Positions 46,989-55,279 of a stretch of 64,000 nucleotides of DNA are shown piece by piece (position 1 is the first letter of the stretch; the number at the start of each line of letters is the position of its first letter). Location of the stretch: NCBI GenBank assembly GCA_023423405.1, contig JAFAFR010000058.1, forward strand, positions 62,001 through 126,000. The letters run 5' to 3'. Under the pieces are notes generated by a model, which was not told where the DNA came from, searched no databases, and saw nothing but the letters and a program-made list of their open reading frames with translations. The DNA is from Bacteroidota bacterium. Lineage in GTDB: Bacteria > Bacteroidota > Bacteroidia > Chitinophagales > Chitinophagaceae. Position numbers and translations under genes: made by a program.

Positions 46989-47012
46989 GGACGCGAAATT
47001 ATGGGGTTAAAG

Positions 47013-47321
47013 TTAAGGATGAAAGCGGGGCGAATGCTCTCCCAGTTTTTCCGTTTTGATCTGTATTTCCAGCGCCTGGTTGGCGATGATCATTTTCAGT
47101 CTTTCGTTCTCTGCCATCAGCTCCTTCATTTGCTGCAGCATCCGGTGGGCAGCCTGCTGCTCTTTCACGACGGCGGGCTTGTATTTTTCCTTCCACCGGG
47201 AGAAGACGCTGTAGGAAAGCTGGTGTTCGCGCAGCACCAGGTTGATGCCGCGTTGCATGGCATCTTCCACGATGGCCCGTTTTTCTTCGTCGGTGAATTT
47301 CCTGCGGTGTAATGCTGTCAT
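47013..47321 (-). CDS. orphan IS3 OrfA-like DNA-binding protein
   Basis: 102 residues: RRKFTDEEKRAIVEDAMQRG and LSYSVFSRWKEK (HTH, about 6-45), then a helix with ELMAENERLKMIIANQALEI (about 67-86). Third member of the local set (with 21089 and 26913). It is embedded in a run of exported-protein genes with gaps of 19 and 24 bases, without OrfB, inverted repeats or target duplication in sight. Its regular place beside channel genes of both clusters is hard to explain by random insertion. Confidence 0.8.
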   Translation of the reverse strand: MTALHRRKFTDEEKRAIVEDAMQRGINLVLREHQLSYSVFSRWKEKYKPAVVKEQQAAHRMLQQMKELMAENERLKMIIANQALEIQIKTEKLGEHSPRFHP

Positions 47322-47340
47322 GGTGGAAGGTTTTGATGAT

Positions 47341-48138
47341 TTATTTGGAAGCGAACTGCAGGTTGATGCCGCTGAATACCTGGAACTGTGGCTGCATGCC
47401 GTACACCAGCATAGAATACTGCGGCTCTACGAAAAGATTGACCATGGTGGTTCCCATTTTCACCACCTTGCCGATGCCGAGTCCTAACGGTACGGAATAA
47501 GCGCCTTTCTTGAGATCGAAGGCCCAGATGGGGCCGCCGCGCAGGTAGGTTCCTTTGCCGATCTGCCAGAAATAAAAGGGTTGTATGGCTGCCAGGCTGG
47601 TGGATTCGCGGTCGCTTTGCCCCGCAAAAGAAGCCTGCCAGGTAATGAGGCCGCCGAACTGGAACACAGGCGATTTGGCGATAAAGGCCACAAAGGCAAA
47701 ACCGCCCTGCCATTTACCGCTGCCCAGGGCATCGTGGGAGGCGGTTGGCGCAGACAGCATGGGACCGATGCCTACTGTGGCGGTGGCTTTGGAAATAAAG
47801 CTGTACGAGAAGAAGGCGTTCAGGTCGCCCAGCCCGCTGGTCGTTTGTACCTTACCGGTAGTTGCATTCGGAACGCCGAGAGTACTGAGCGGCAGTGAGG
47901 CCCGCAGCAGGAATTTGCCGCTGGCAAAGGGTTTTGCAAAACGCACCCAGGCGGTGTTCATATAAGAGCCGTCCGGTGCATCGCTGAGCTTCGGCGTATA
48001 GTAGTCGTGGAAGTTGAGGGCTGTCATATTGGCCAGCGGGTTATTGGCCTGGGCGGCTGCGGCATCGCTGTCCTGCGCCGTGCTGTTTTTCGCGCTTACA
48101 ATAAACAGTGAGATGAATATCCAAATTGTCTTTTTCAT
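47341..48138 (-). CDS. outer-membrane channel, phenol MetA-pathway type
   Basis: 265 residues with a signal peptide (to STAQ, about 21). Shares with the cluster A protein at 27247 the start NNPLANMTALNFHDYY, the block FLLRASLPLSTLG, GLGDLNAFFSYSF, GIGPMLSAPTASHDALGSGKWQGG, and a closing FQVFSGINLQF. The counterpart in cluster B; the neighbour upstream (48167) is a more distant relative. Confidence 0.78.
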   Translation of the reverse strand: MKKTIWIFISLFIVSAKNSTAQDSDAAAAQANNPLANMTALNFHDYYTPKLSDAPDGSYMNTAWVRFAKPFASGKFLLRASLPLSTLGVPNATTGKVQTTSGLGDLNAFFSYSFISKATATVGIGPMLSAPTASHDALGSGKWQGGFAFVAFIAKSPVFQFGGLITWQASFAGQSDRESTSLAAIQPFYFWQIGKGTYLRGGPIWAFDLKKGAYSVPLGLGIGKVVKMGTTMVNLFVEPQYSMLVYGMQPQFQVFSGINLQFASK

Positions 48139-48166
48139 TTCAGAGGTTTAAGTATTCCGGATTGAG

Positions 48167-48991
48167 TTATAGTATAACCTGGAATTGAAATACCGCCTGC
48201 CAACTTCCCACTACAGCAGGCCTTGCGGCGCCATAGAACAACTGGGCGGTAGCGCAGTAAAAGAGTTTGCCCATCTGGAAGGTTTTTCCAGGACCACCAC
48301 CAACGGGTACATACCATTGTTGTCCGCTTTCCGCCAGCCAGTTGGATTCCAGGGTGGCATTACTCAGTAAAAACCAGCCCTTGGTGAAATTATAGTAGGC
48401 GATATATTGCAGGCTGAAGAGATTTACTTTATTCGCGCCTTCGCCGCCGAGCGACCAGAAGTTCTGGGCTACCACACCGCCGGCAAATTTGTCGCCGCCA
48501 TAATAGAGCAGCGCAGAAGGGCCCATACTCACGCGGTTGCTGCCCAGTGCAGCGTTCGTGCGCGTAGGAAGCTGCACGGCGGGACCAACGCCCCAGCTCG
48601 TTTTTCCTTTTTTCTCCACCGATGAAAAATAGCCGTTGAACAGGATATTGCCCATACCGCCTTCGCGGCTGCCATCCGCCGACAGCGGTGGCACGGATTG
48701 AAAAGGAATGATGGTATAGGTGATCAGTTTCAGGTTTTTTGCAATGCGGATGGGAAAAACCGGTTGAATGGAAAAAGAATTGGCATTGCCCTCGTTTATC
48801 GGCAAGATTACATCCTGCAAAAAAATACTTTTAAGTCCGGCAACGGGATCCTGCCTTTTTTTCGCCATTTCTTCTACCGTCAACAAAGTTGTGTCGGAGG
48901 CCTGCGATCGAGCGGTTGTATTGACATGAATAATGGAAAACAGCACAACCAAAGGCCTAACAGCTCCTTTATTTAATTTTAACGACATCAT
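48167..48991 (-). CDS. outer-membrane channel, MetA-like
   Basis: 274 residues; signal segment near 11-30. Motifs KKRQDPVAGLKSIFLQDVILP, GGMGNILFNGYFSS, SWGVGPAVQLPTRTNAALGSNRVSMGPSALLYY, and a closing GSWQAVFQFQVIL, in the same order as in the barrels at 47341 and 27247. The start overlaps the DUF1254 gene by 23 bases; Met at 48988 is an equal candidate. Probable channel for the cluster B substrate. Confidence 0.74.
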   Translation of the reverse strand: MMSLKLNKGAVRPLVVLFSIIHVNTTARSQASDTTLLTVEEMAKKRQDPVAGLKSIFLQDVILPINEGNANSFSIQPVFPIRIAKNLKLITYTIIPFQSVPPLSADGSREGGMGNILFNGYFSSVEKKGKTSWGVGPAVQLPTRTNAALGSNRVSMGPSALLYYGGDKFAGGVVAQNFWSLGGEGANKVNLFSLQYIAYYNFTKGWFLLSNATLESNWLAESGQQWYVPVGGGPGKTFQMGKLFYCATAQLFYGAARPAVVGSWQAVFQFQVIL

Positions 48992-50453
48992 CCGGTTTCC
49001 ATGTTTGGTCGTAGAAGGCCATGCCTGATCCGTACAGGCGTACCGCGATCAACAGTGCCCGGTCGGGAATGGTCTGTATCCAGTTCTCTGCGGTCGCGGC
49101 GGCTGGTTTTGTTGGTCCGAAATAGATATCCACAGAACCATCTCCGTTCGTTTTTACCTTATCGAACTGGTTACGGGAGGGAAATGGCTGCGAAGTCTCC
49201 GGCATCGTGCCATCAACAGGATTATAGGCGGTCACAGCCCAATACAAAGCCGCGGGTATATTAGGAGGCAGGTGCAGTTTGTACTGGTTGCTGCCATTCA
49301 GCAATTCGCCATCGGCATCGGCCATAGTATTGGGATATTTTGAACCCTGGCCTACGGTGTTCACCACCATGGCCGGAGCAGAGGAGTAAGCCACCTGGAA
49401 ATAAGCGGCTCTTGTGGTAAGCGATTTATAGGTCGTCGTATTCCAGTCTGCATCCACCCCTCCCCATACATTCAGGTATTTGCGATCCTTATAGTAGAAA
49501 TTCATGGGTAAACCATCGGGATGCAGGCGGGCAGCGAGTATCTGTTTCTCTGCTTTGTTAACGGCATTGGTAAGCAGTTCGCGCTGCCGGGAATTGGGCG
49601 TAAAAGGCTGTCCTTTCACAATACCGATGGAGGCCAGCACACCCCGTGAGATCTCGTCGAGGAAGGCAACCGGCTCATAATCGATAAAGGCTTTTAGTTT
49701 TTCCCAATAGCTGAAATCTGTAGGATACATCATGTTAACCCGTACAGGCGATGCGTTCGGAAATTTCATAGCGGGCCGGTCGGCCTCCCTGCTGCCCAGC
49801 GGATAGATACGTGTCATTTCTGCAGTTTGTACCGCCTTTGTTACATCCGGTCCTTTTGGTCCGGCGGCCAATACAGTACGGAAAAAGAGGAATACATTGT
49901 AGGTGGCGGAACGGAAGGTGTAATAGCCACCCGGAACCGGTCCATCGTAGTCGGGGGGCAATAACAGGTAAAGTCCGCCGGTGGCCTTGTCGGGCCCTGC
50001 TGCGCCTACATCGGTTAAAGTATGCTGCATGAAATCAGTGAACATGCCTATCACATTTGGCGGAGCATATACCACCAACGGGCCGCTTTCTTTCAGGTTC
50101 AGGTAGTTCATCGAATAAATAACATCGCAGTTGGGTGTTGGAACGAGCGTTTTTGCATTCATACGATCTTTCCATATGGGCAGCACATGGTATCCTTTTC
50201 CAAAACTCGCCTCTGAGCCATCGCGCATGCCAATCACATTCAGCGCCGGCAGGGTGAGCATATAGGCTTCAACCGCCTGCTGCTCATAAAGCTCGTCGTA
50301 GTTTTTTTGTATTTCATCTTTTGAAGGCCAGCCGCCATTGTAAAGTTTTTTCACCAACGGCGATGTTGTTGCCTGAGCCACTGCAAAGAAAGGAATGAAT
50401 CCAAACAGGGCGAATGCTGCCAACAGGAAGAATTTTGTTTTTGTATTCTTCAT
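48969..50453 (-). CDS. DUF1254/DUF1214 periplasmic protein
   Basis: 494 residues from the Met at 50453, which starts a signal peptide ending FAVAQ with no lipobox. Motifs: QQAVEAYMLTLPALNVIGM, NCDVIYSMNYLNLKESGPLVVYAPPN, GPDKATGGLYLLLPPDY, then LYWAVTAYNPVDGTM, NGDGSVDIYFGP, NWIQTIPDRALLIAVRLYG. Cluster B member, 56 bases from the next DUF1254 gene upstream. Confidence 0.88.
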   Translation of the reverse strand: MKNTKTKFFLLAAFALFGFIPFFAVAQATTSPLVKKLYNGGWPSKDEIQKNYDELYEQQAVEAYMLTLPALNVIGMRDGSEASFGKGYHVLPIWKDRMNAKTLVPTPNCDVIYSMNYLNLKESGPLVVYAPPNVIGMFTDFMQHTLTDVGAAGPDKATGGLYLLLPPDYDGPVPGGYYTFRSATYNVFLFFRTVLAAGPKGPDVTKAVQTAEMTRIYPLGSREADRPAMKFPNASPVRVNMMYPTDFSYWEKLKAFIDYEPVAFLDEISRGVLASIGIVKGQPFTPNSRQRELLTNAVNKAEKQILAARLHPDGLPMNFYYKDRKYLNVWGGVDADWNTTTYKSLTTRAAYFQVAYSSAPAMVVNTVGQGSKYPNTMADADGELLNGSNQYKLHLPPNIPAALYWAVTAYNPVDGTMPETSQPFPSRNQFDKVKTNGDGSVDIYFGPTKPAAATAENWIQTIPDRALLIAVRLYGSGMAFYDQTWKPDDVVKIK

Positions 50454-50509
50454 GATTGTGATTTTTGTTGCATGAGGAAATCCTGTGCCGGGAACCGCGA
50501 TGGGCATTG

Positions 50510-51997
50510 TCAGTATTTTTCGATCACGGGCGGTATCCAGGTGCCGTTGACGATGCCATCGTCGCCCCAGTAAGCCCGCAGGTATAGGGAGAAATCTTCG
50601 GGAGGCGCCGGCAGCCAGTTTGACTCTTTTTCTGCTCCGGGGTTTTTATTACCCGCATACAATGTAACCGTGCCGTTTGCATTCTTCTGCAATCCTTTGT
50701 TCTTGGTGCCTAAAGAATATCTTTTTAAAGGATTGGGATAAAAGAAATGCTCTTTGGTATACATGGTCAACGACCAGAACCCTTTCACAGGAGGCAGCTC
50801 TGTAAAAGTGATCCTGTAATTGCTTTTACCATTCAGTTTCAGGCTGTCTGTTGTATGATCGGTATAAAAATATTGGGTTTCGCCCGGCCGGTTGTCGAAC
50901 ATGTTGGATTTACAGGTGCCGGTACGGTTATAGTAATCGAGGCCCCATTCTGCATTGTTCTGTGAACGGTTCCAATTGCTCCCCGCAGGTTTGCCATTGT
51001 ATTTCCATTGCATGAAATCTTTGATCAGCGTTTTGTCCAGCGCAATCACCTCATCAGTAATAACTTTTTTGATGGCGGGGCTTTTGGCTGCAGCGGCCAT
51101 CAGCGACCGAAACTGGCCGTACATAGATTCTTCACCGGGTAATGGCGGTATGCTAGCCAATACTTCACCAAATTCATCGAAGTACTTTTCAGGTATCACC
51201 CATTTGGTTTCGCCGCTGCCACCGCCGGGCGGTTTCGGGAAAGAGGGCGCTTTCGCCCAATCGTTCGTTTTCATTTTTCCATCAAATTCTGTCAGCGGGT
51301 AAACCATCACCTGGTTAACGAGTGGCTGCATAGCGGCCCTGTCTTCCTTTGTGTCGTCCATAAAAATGCGCGGGATGCAATTGCCAATAGTAGTGGGACT
51401 GGTCAATACGCCGGCGATTCCTTCGGGAACTTTTCCTTTCCAGTTGGGGCCTTTCAACAAATAAAAACCTGCTTTCGAGCCATAGGGTTTCCCCAATTGT
51501 CCCACCTGGTCGGTACGGGCGTCATAAATGGAGTACACCCAGAACCGGTCTCCAAAATCGGGCACCTGCATAATTACCGGCTGTTCATCTAGTGAAAAGA
51601 ATCCCAGGCCGTAAACCACATCCTGGTTGGGACAGGCGATAAAAGTCTGCGCAGGATCGATGTAATCGTTCAGCATGGATACATATCCCGTAGGGGCTGC
51701 CGGCAGCACGCCACCCAGTCTTCCTGGCGATGGCGCTTTTGCCAGGGTGGCTTTCCGGTTCATCATGTTCACCATCGGGTATCCCCATATGTATGCCATG
51801 CGCGCCAATGACCTGGCATATTCAGGATGCATAATGATATTCTGGCTGGCAACAGCCAGCGAATCGCGAGGGGACGAAAGCTGCGCAGCCGTTGCGGTAT
51901 TTGTACCCGATTCCACTTCTGTATCTGAAGAATGGCAACTAACCAACAGGGCTGCAAGCGATGCAACCAACAACAACTTGTAATTGTTTTGTGTCAT
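50510..51997 (-). CDS. DUF1254/DUF1214 lipoprotein
   Basis: 495 residues from the Met at 51997; lipobox LLVSC (C20). Motifs: LARMAYIWGYPMVNMMNRK, NQDVVYGLGFFSLDEQPVIMQVPD, VKGFWSLTMYTKEHFFYPN, NWLPAPPEDFSLYLRAYWG. The NWLPAP end resembles the divergent member at 35135. It is separated from the alkylsulfatase gene by 123 bases that contain a stem-loop. Confidence 0.88.
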   Translation of the reverse strand: MTQNNYKLLLVASLAALLVSCHSSDTEVESGTNTATAAQLSSPRDSLAVASQNIIMHPEYARSLARMAYIWGYPMVNMMNRKATLAKAPSPGRLGGVLPAAPTGYVSMLNDYIDPAQTFIACPNQDVVYGLGFFSLDEQPVIMQVPDFGDRFWVYSIYDARTDQVGQLGKPYGSKAGFYLLKGPNWKGKVPEGIAGVLTSPTTIGNCIPRIFMDDTKEDRAAMQPLVNQVMVYPLTEFDGKMKTNDWAKAPSFPKPPGGGSGETKWVIPEKYFDEFGEVLASIPPLPGEESMYGQFRSLMAAAAKSPAIKKVITDEVIALDKTLIKDFMQWKYNGKPAGSNWNRSQNNAEWGLDYYNRTGTCKSNMFDNRPGETQYFYTDHTTDSLKLNGKSNYRITFTELPPVKGFWSLTMYTKEHFFYPNPLKRYSLGTKNKGLQKNANGTVTLYAGNKNPGAEKESNWLPAPPEDFSLYLRAYWGDDGIVNGTWIPPVIEKY

Positions 51998-52081
51998 GGA
52001 ACTGCTTTTTGTCTTTAGATATATAGCTGAGGCGTTCATTTCTCGAAAGGATAAATCATTATAAATCCAACCAGAAATGAT

Positions 52082-52118
52082 AAAGGTGGACTGGGCTTTC
52101 CCCCGGTCCACCTCCTTT
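52082..52118 (-). terminator. stem-loop between alkylsulfatase and DUF1254 genes
   Basis: GGTGGAC (52085-52091) and GTCCACC (52106-52112) form a perfect seven-pair stem, extended outward by AAAG/CTTT past a two-base bulge. No strong T-tract follows on the minus strand, so it may attenuate or protect the RNA rather than end it. Confidence 0.5.
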
Positions 52119-52120
52119 AC

Positions 52121-54139
52121 TCAGGGTTCAACAATATGGAACCAGAAATCAAATTTGTCTATCTTACTGATAAAGGCATTGAATGCTGCGGCATCACCGG
52201 TTATTTTGATGGTGCCGTTATCAGCCAGTTCTTTGAAGGAAGATTCTCCCAGGCTGATCCGGTCCAGGTCTTTCCTGTTCAGGGTAAGTGTGGCCGTAAC
52301 ATTTCCATCAACATGGCTGCCAATTCTGGGTGTAACGACGCCATTTTCCACGATCAGCGCCGCTTTTTCCTTAATGTCCGGCATGGTGATGTTGAAGGTA
52401 TATTTCATGGCGGCTGCATCCGGTTCGGTTCCCATGAAGCGCATGGCGAGGAAATTAAAGAAGAGATCGTTGGACATTCCGCGAACCATATCCGGACCGG
52501 CGGTATTGGGTGAAGGCAGCACTTTTACACCTTCACGCAATTCTTTGGCGCCAGACAAATAGAAGTTCCTCCATGGCCCTGATTCAGCCTGGTACCCGAG
52601 CTGCTCATAAGCGTCGGCGAGCAAATTTCTGGCCTCCGTATTTTTGGGATCGGCAAATACAAGGTGATTAACTACTTCCGCCACCCATCTGTATTCGCCA
52701 TTGTCGTAAGATTTCCGGGCCTGCGATAACAGGTTGCCTGCGCCTCCCATGAACTCCACATATTTTTTGCCTCCTTCGGCCGGCGGCAGTTTGTCGAGGT
52801 TGGCCGGGTTTCCGTCAAACCATCCGAAATAGAGATCATACTGGGCTTTTACGTTGTGGCTTACAGAGCCGTAGTAGCCCCTGTTGAAAAAGTGTTTGTC
52901 GAGGCTTTCGGGGAGTTTGATCATGTTCGCGATTTCCACAGGCGTATATCCCCTGTTGGCCAGGCGCAGGGTTTGGTCGTGAATAAAACGAAACAGATCG
53001 CGCTGGCTGGCCCAATAGGCGTTGATGGTATCGTTGCCCCAGGTAGGCCAGTGGTGGGAACCGAAAGAGGATTGTACATCTTTCCCCCATTTTTGCAGCG
53101 CCAGGTCAATATAGTGGCTCCATTTCTGACCATTCCTGACTTTGGCGCCGCGCAGCGTATACAGGTTGTGCAGGGTATGGCTCACGTCTTCCGCCTGGCA
53201 GAAAGATTTGTATTGTGGGAAATAGAACATCATTTCAGCCGGCGCTTCTGATTCAGGTGTAAAGATGAATTCCACCTTTATGCCGTCGATTATCCTGCTT
53301 TCCCCGGAGAGACTTTTGATTATATCGGTTCCCTGCAGGATGCCGGGAAGACCGGTAGAGGTGGTTTGCCCCAACCCGGTACCCAAAGTGCCGGTTGAAT
53401 CTTTGGGAAGAAGATTGCCATACATATAAGCAGCTCTTCTGCCCATGGTGTTTCCGCCCATTACGTTTTCGCTGATGGCCTCGTCAAAAAAGCCTTGCGG
53501 TACATAAATGGGCACTTTTCTGGCTATATCTGCTTCAGTCATCACTCCCCGGATACCGCCAAAGTGATCGATATGGCTATGCGTGTGGATAACAGCGGAT
53601 ACTTTCCGGGCGCCGAGCTTTTCATTGGCCAGCGCCAGCCCCGCCCGGGCAGTGGGTTCTGAAAGCAGCGGATCGATGATGATCCAGCCTGTTTTTCCTT
53701 CGACCAATGTCATGTTGGCGAGATCGAAACCCCGTATCTGGTAAATACCATCGGTTACTTTGAACAGACCATTCAGGCTGTTGATCTCGCTCTGCCGCCA
53801 GAGGCTGGGGTTGGCGGTAAAGGGCGCCGGCCCTTTGATAAAGTCGTATTGTTTCATACTATACACAACATTCCCCTTATCGTCCTTAATCTCTCCCGCA
53901 TCCAGCGTGGCAATAAAGCCCCTGCGCGCATTGTCGTAATCTGTCTTATCGGCGAAAGGAAGATAGGCCAGCAGCTCTTCCTGCTTTTGTTTGGTAAAAG
54001 AAGTAGCAGGCTTTCTATCGCTGCTCTCTGCTTTGCCGGCGCCTGCTGTTTGCTCTTTGCTTGTATCTCCCTGCTTGCATTGCGTGCAGGCGAATGCGAT
54101 CGTTAGTAAAGTAAGTGCTGATTTTAGTGAATGTTTCAT
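52121..54139 (-). CDS. type III alkylsulfatase (zinc metallo-beta-lactamase fold) lipoprotein
   Basis: 672 residues from the Met at 54139. The signal ends at FACTQC (C18 or C21 as lipid site). Metallo-beta-lactamase motif HTHSHIDHFGG (H187, H189, D191, H192), further ligands in the TPESEAPAE and SFCQAEDV blocks and SFGSHHWPTWGN. An alkylsulfatase dimerisation region (about 380-500) and a C-terminal SCP2-like domain (about 545-672) complete the SdsA1/BDS1 layout. The family cleaves long-chain alkyl sulfates such as dodecyl sulfate without FGly. It is the only zinc-type sulfatase in the window, next to an FGly sulfatase gene and the HAD gene. Confidence 0.92.
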   Translation of the reverse strand: MKHSLKSALTLLTIAFACTQCKQGDTSKEQTAGAGKAESSDRKPATSFTKQKQEELLAYLPFADKTDYDNARRGFIATLDAGEIKDDKGNVVYSMKQYDFIKGPAPFTANPSLWRQSEINSLNGLFKVTDGIYQIRGFDLANMTLVEGKTGWIIIDPLLSEPTARAGLALANEKLGARKVSAVIHTHSHIDHFGGIRGVMTEADIARKVPIYVPQGFFDEAISENVMGGNTMGRRAAYMYGNLLPKDSTGTLGTGLGQTTSTGLPGILQGTDIIKSLSGESRIIDGIKVEFIFTPESEAPAEMMFYFPQYKSFCQAEDVSHTLHNLYTLRGAKVRNGQKWSHYIDLALQKWGKDVQSSFGSHHWPTWGNDTINAYWASQRDLFRFIHDQTLRLANRGYTPVEIANMIKLPESLDKHFFNRGYYGSVSHNVKAQYDLYFGWFDGNPANLDKLPPAEGGKKYVEFMGGAGNLLSQARKSYDNGEYRWVAEVVNHLVFADPKNTEARNLLADAYEQLGYQAESGPWRNFYLSGAKELREGVKVLPSPNTAGPDMVRGMSNDLFFNFLAMRFMGTEPDAAAMKYTFNITMPDIKEKAALIVENGVVTPRIGSHVDGNVTATLTLNRKDLDRISLGESSFKELADNGTIKITGDAAAFNAFISKIDKFDFWFHIVEP

Positions 54140-54166
54140 AAAAAAATATTTATTAGTCAATGTCTC

Positions 54167-55204
54167 CTATTTCTCAAAAGGATAAACCACTTTCCAGTCA
54201 TTCTGCATATCGGCGATCAACCATTTTTTGGCGAGCGCTTCATCCAGTCCTTTGTCGAAAGTGCCGATATGTGATTTCCGGTCGTAGGCCCATTCGCGCA
54301 CGGAATCGGTATGGTGCACATACAACTGCAGGTTGCGCAACTTGTTGGAGGCCGACCACTGCAGCATCTGGAGGTCGCCGTCGGAATTGCCGCAGGCAAT
54401 CACCGGCTTGCGCCCGATGTATTTTTCTATACCTACCGGTTTGCCTTCCTTATCGTCAATGAAATCAAGCTCCGGTATTTTCCGGATCACCGGGTTGCCG
54501 TTGTTGTAATCGTATTTGGCCTTGATGCTGCTGCCTACGATCTGGTCTTTCGGTATCCCATAGACGCTTTCGGCCCAGGCGCGCATGAAGTCGATGCCGC
54601 CGCCGGAAACAATAAAGGTTTTGAACTGGTTGGCCTGCAGGTATTTTACCAGTTCAATCATGGGCTGGAATACCAGTTCCTTATACAGTTTTTGTTTAGT
54701 GGGGTGCCGGGCCGTATCACTCCACTGCCGGATGGTGGAAGCAAATTCTTCGCTGGTCATACCCGTATGGGTGGTGGCCATGATCTGTAACAATCCTTTT
54801 TCGCCCTGTTTCATCAGCTCGCCCATATTATTGTCGAGCACCGACTTGAAAGGCTGTTTCTTTTTCCATTCCGGGTGCTTCGGCGCCATGGCCTTTATTT
54901 GGTCCAGTGCGTAGAAGAATTGGAAATAGACGGGTTGTTCCGACCACAGGGTGCCATCGTTGTCGAAAGTAGCGATGCGGTCGGCCGGCTCTATAAAATT
55001 GGCGCTACCGGGTTTTGTGACATCGGTTACAAAATCGACAATGGCCTTTTTATTGGCGCCATCGTTCCAGGAGGGGAGGGGGTCTGTAGTTACAGTGGCG
55101 GAATCGCCTGCTGCACCACCTGCGCCTGTTTTGTCGGCAGGCGCTGAACAGGCTGCCGCCAGCAACATAGACAGGCAGCAGAGGGAAAGGTAAATTCTTG
55201 ACAT
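54167..55204 (-). CDS. HAD-superfamily phosphatase lipoprotein
   Basis: 345 residues, lipobox LAAAC (C19), then a Gly/Ala/Thr linker. Motif I TFDNDGTLW (D81, D83), motif II region FIVSGGGIDF, motif IV CGNSDGDLQML. Close relative of the lipoprotein at 11294, sharing PLPSWNDG before motif I and the ETxxxH-free cap of about 100 residues. Periplasmic phosphatase of unknown substrate, 27 bases upstream of the alkylsulfatase gene and so probably in its operon. Confidence 0.87.
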   Translation of the reverse strand: MSRIYLSLCCLSMLLAAACSAPADKTGAGGAAGDSATVTTDPLPSWNDGANKKAIVDFVTDVTKPGSANFIEPADRIATFDNDGTLWSEQPVYFQFFYALDQIKAMAPKHPEWKKKQPFKSVLDNNMGELMKQGEKGLLQIMATTHTGMTSEEFASTIRQWSDTARHPTKQKLYKELVFQPMIELVKYLQANQFKTFIVSGGGIDFMRAWAESVYGIPKDQIVGSSIKAKYDYNNGNPVIRKIPELDFIDDKEGKPVGIEKYIGRKPVIACGNSDGDLQMLQWSASNKLRNLQLYVHHTDSVREWAYDRKSHIGTFDKGLDEALAKKWLIADMQNDWKVVYPFEK

Positions 55205-55232
55205 AGCAATTGAATAAGAAGGATGATAAATG

Positions 55233-55270
55233 GTAAAGGTACACGGGGCTGCCGCCCAGTATACCTTTAC
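55233..55270 (-). terminator. stem-loop between arylsulfatase and HAD genes
   Basis: GTAAAGGTA (55233-55241) and TACCTTTAC (55262-55270) form a perfect nine-pair stem enclosing a GGGC/GCCC inner pairing. It lies in the 75-base gap behind the arylsulfatase stop. The exit side has no long T-tract, so attenuation is as likely as full termination. Confidence 0.5.
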
Positions 55271-55279
55271 GTTATCAAA

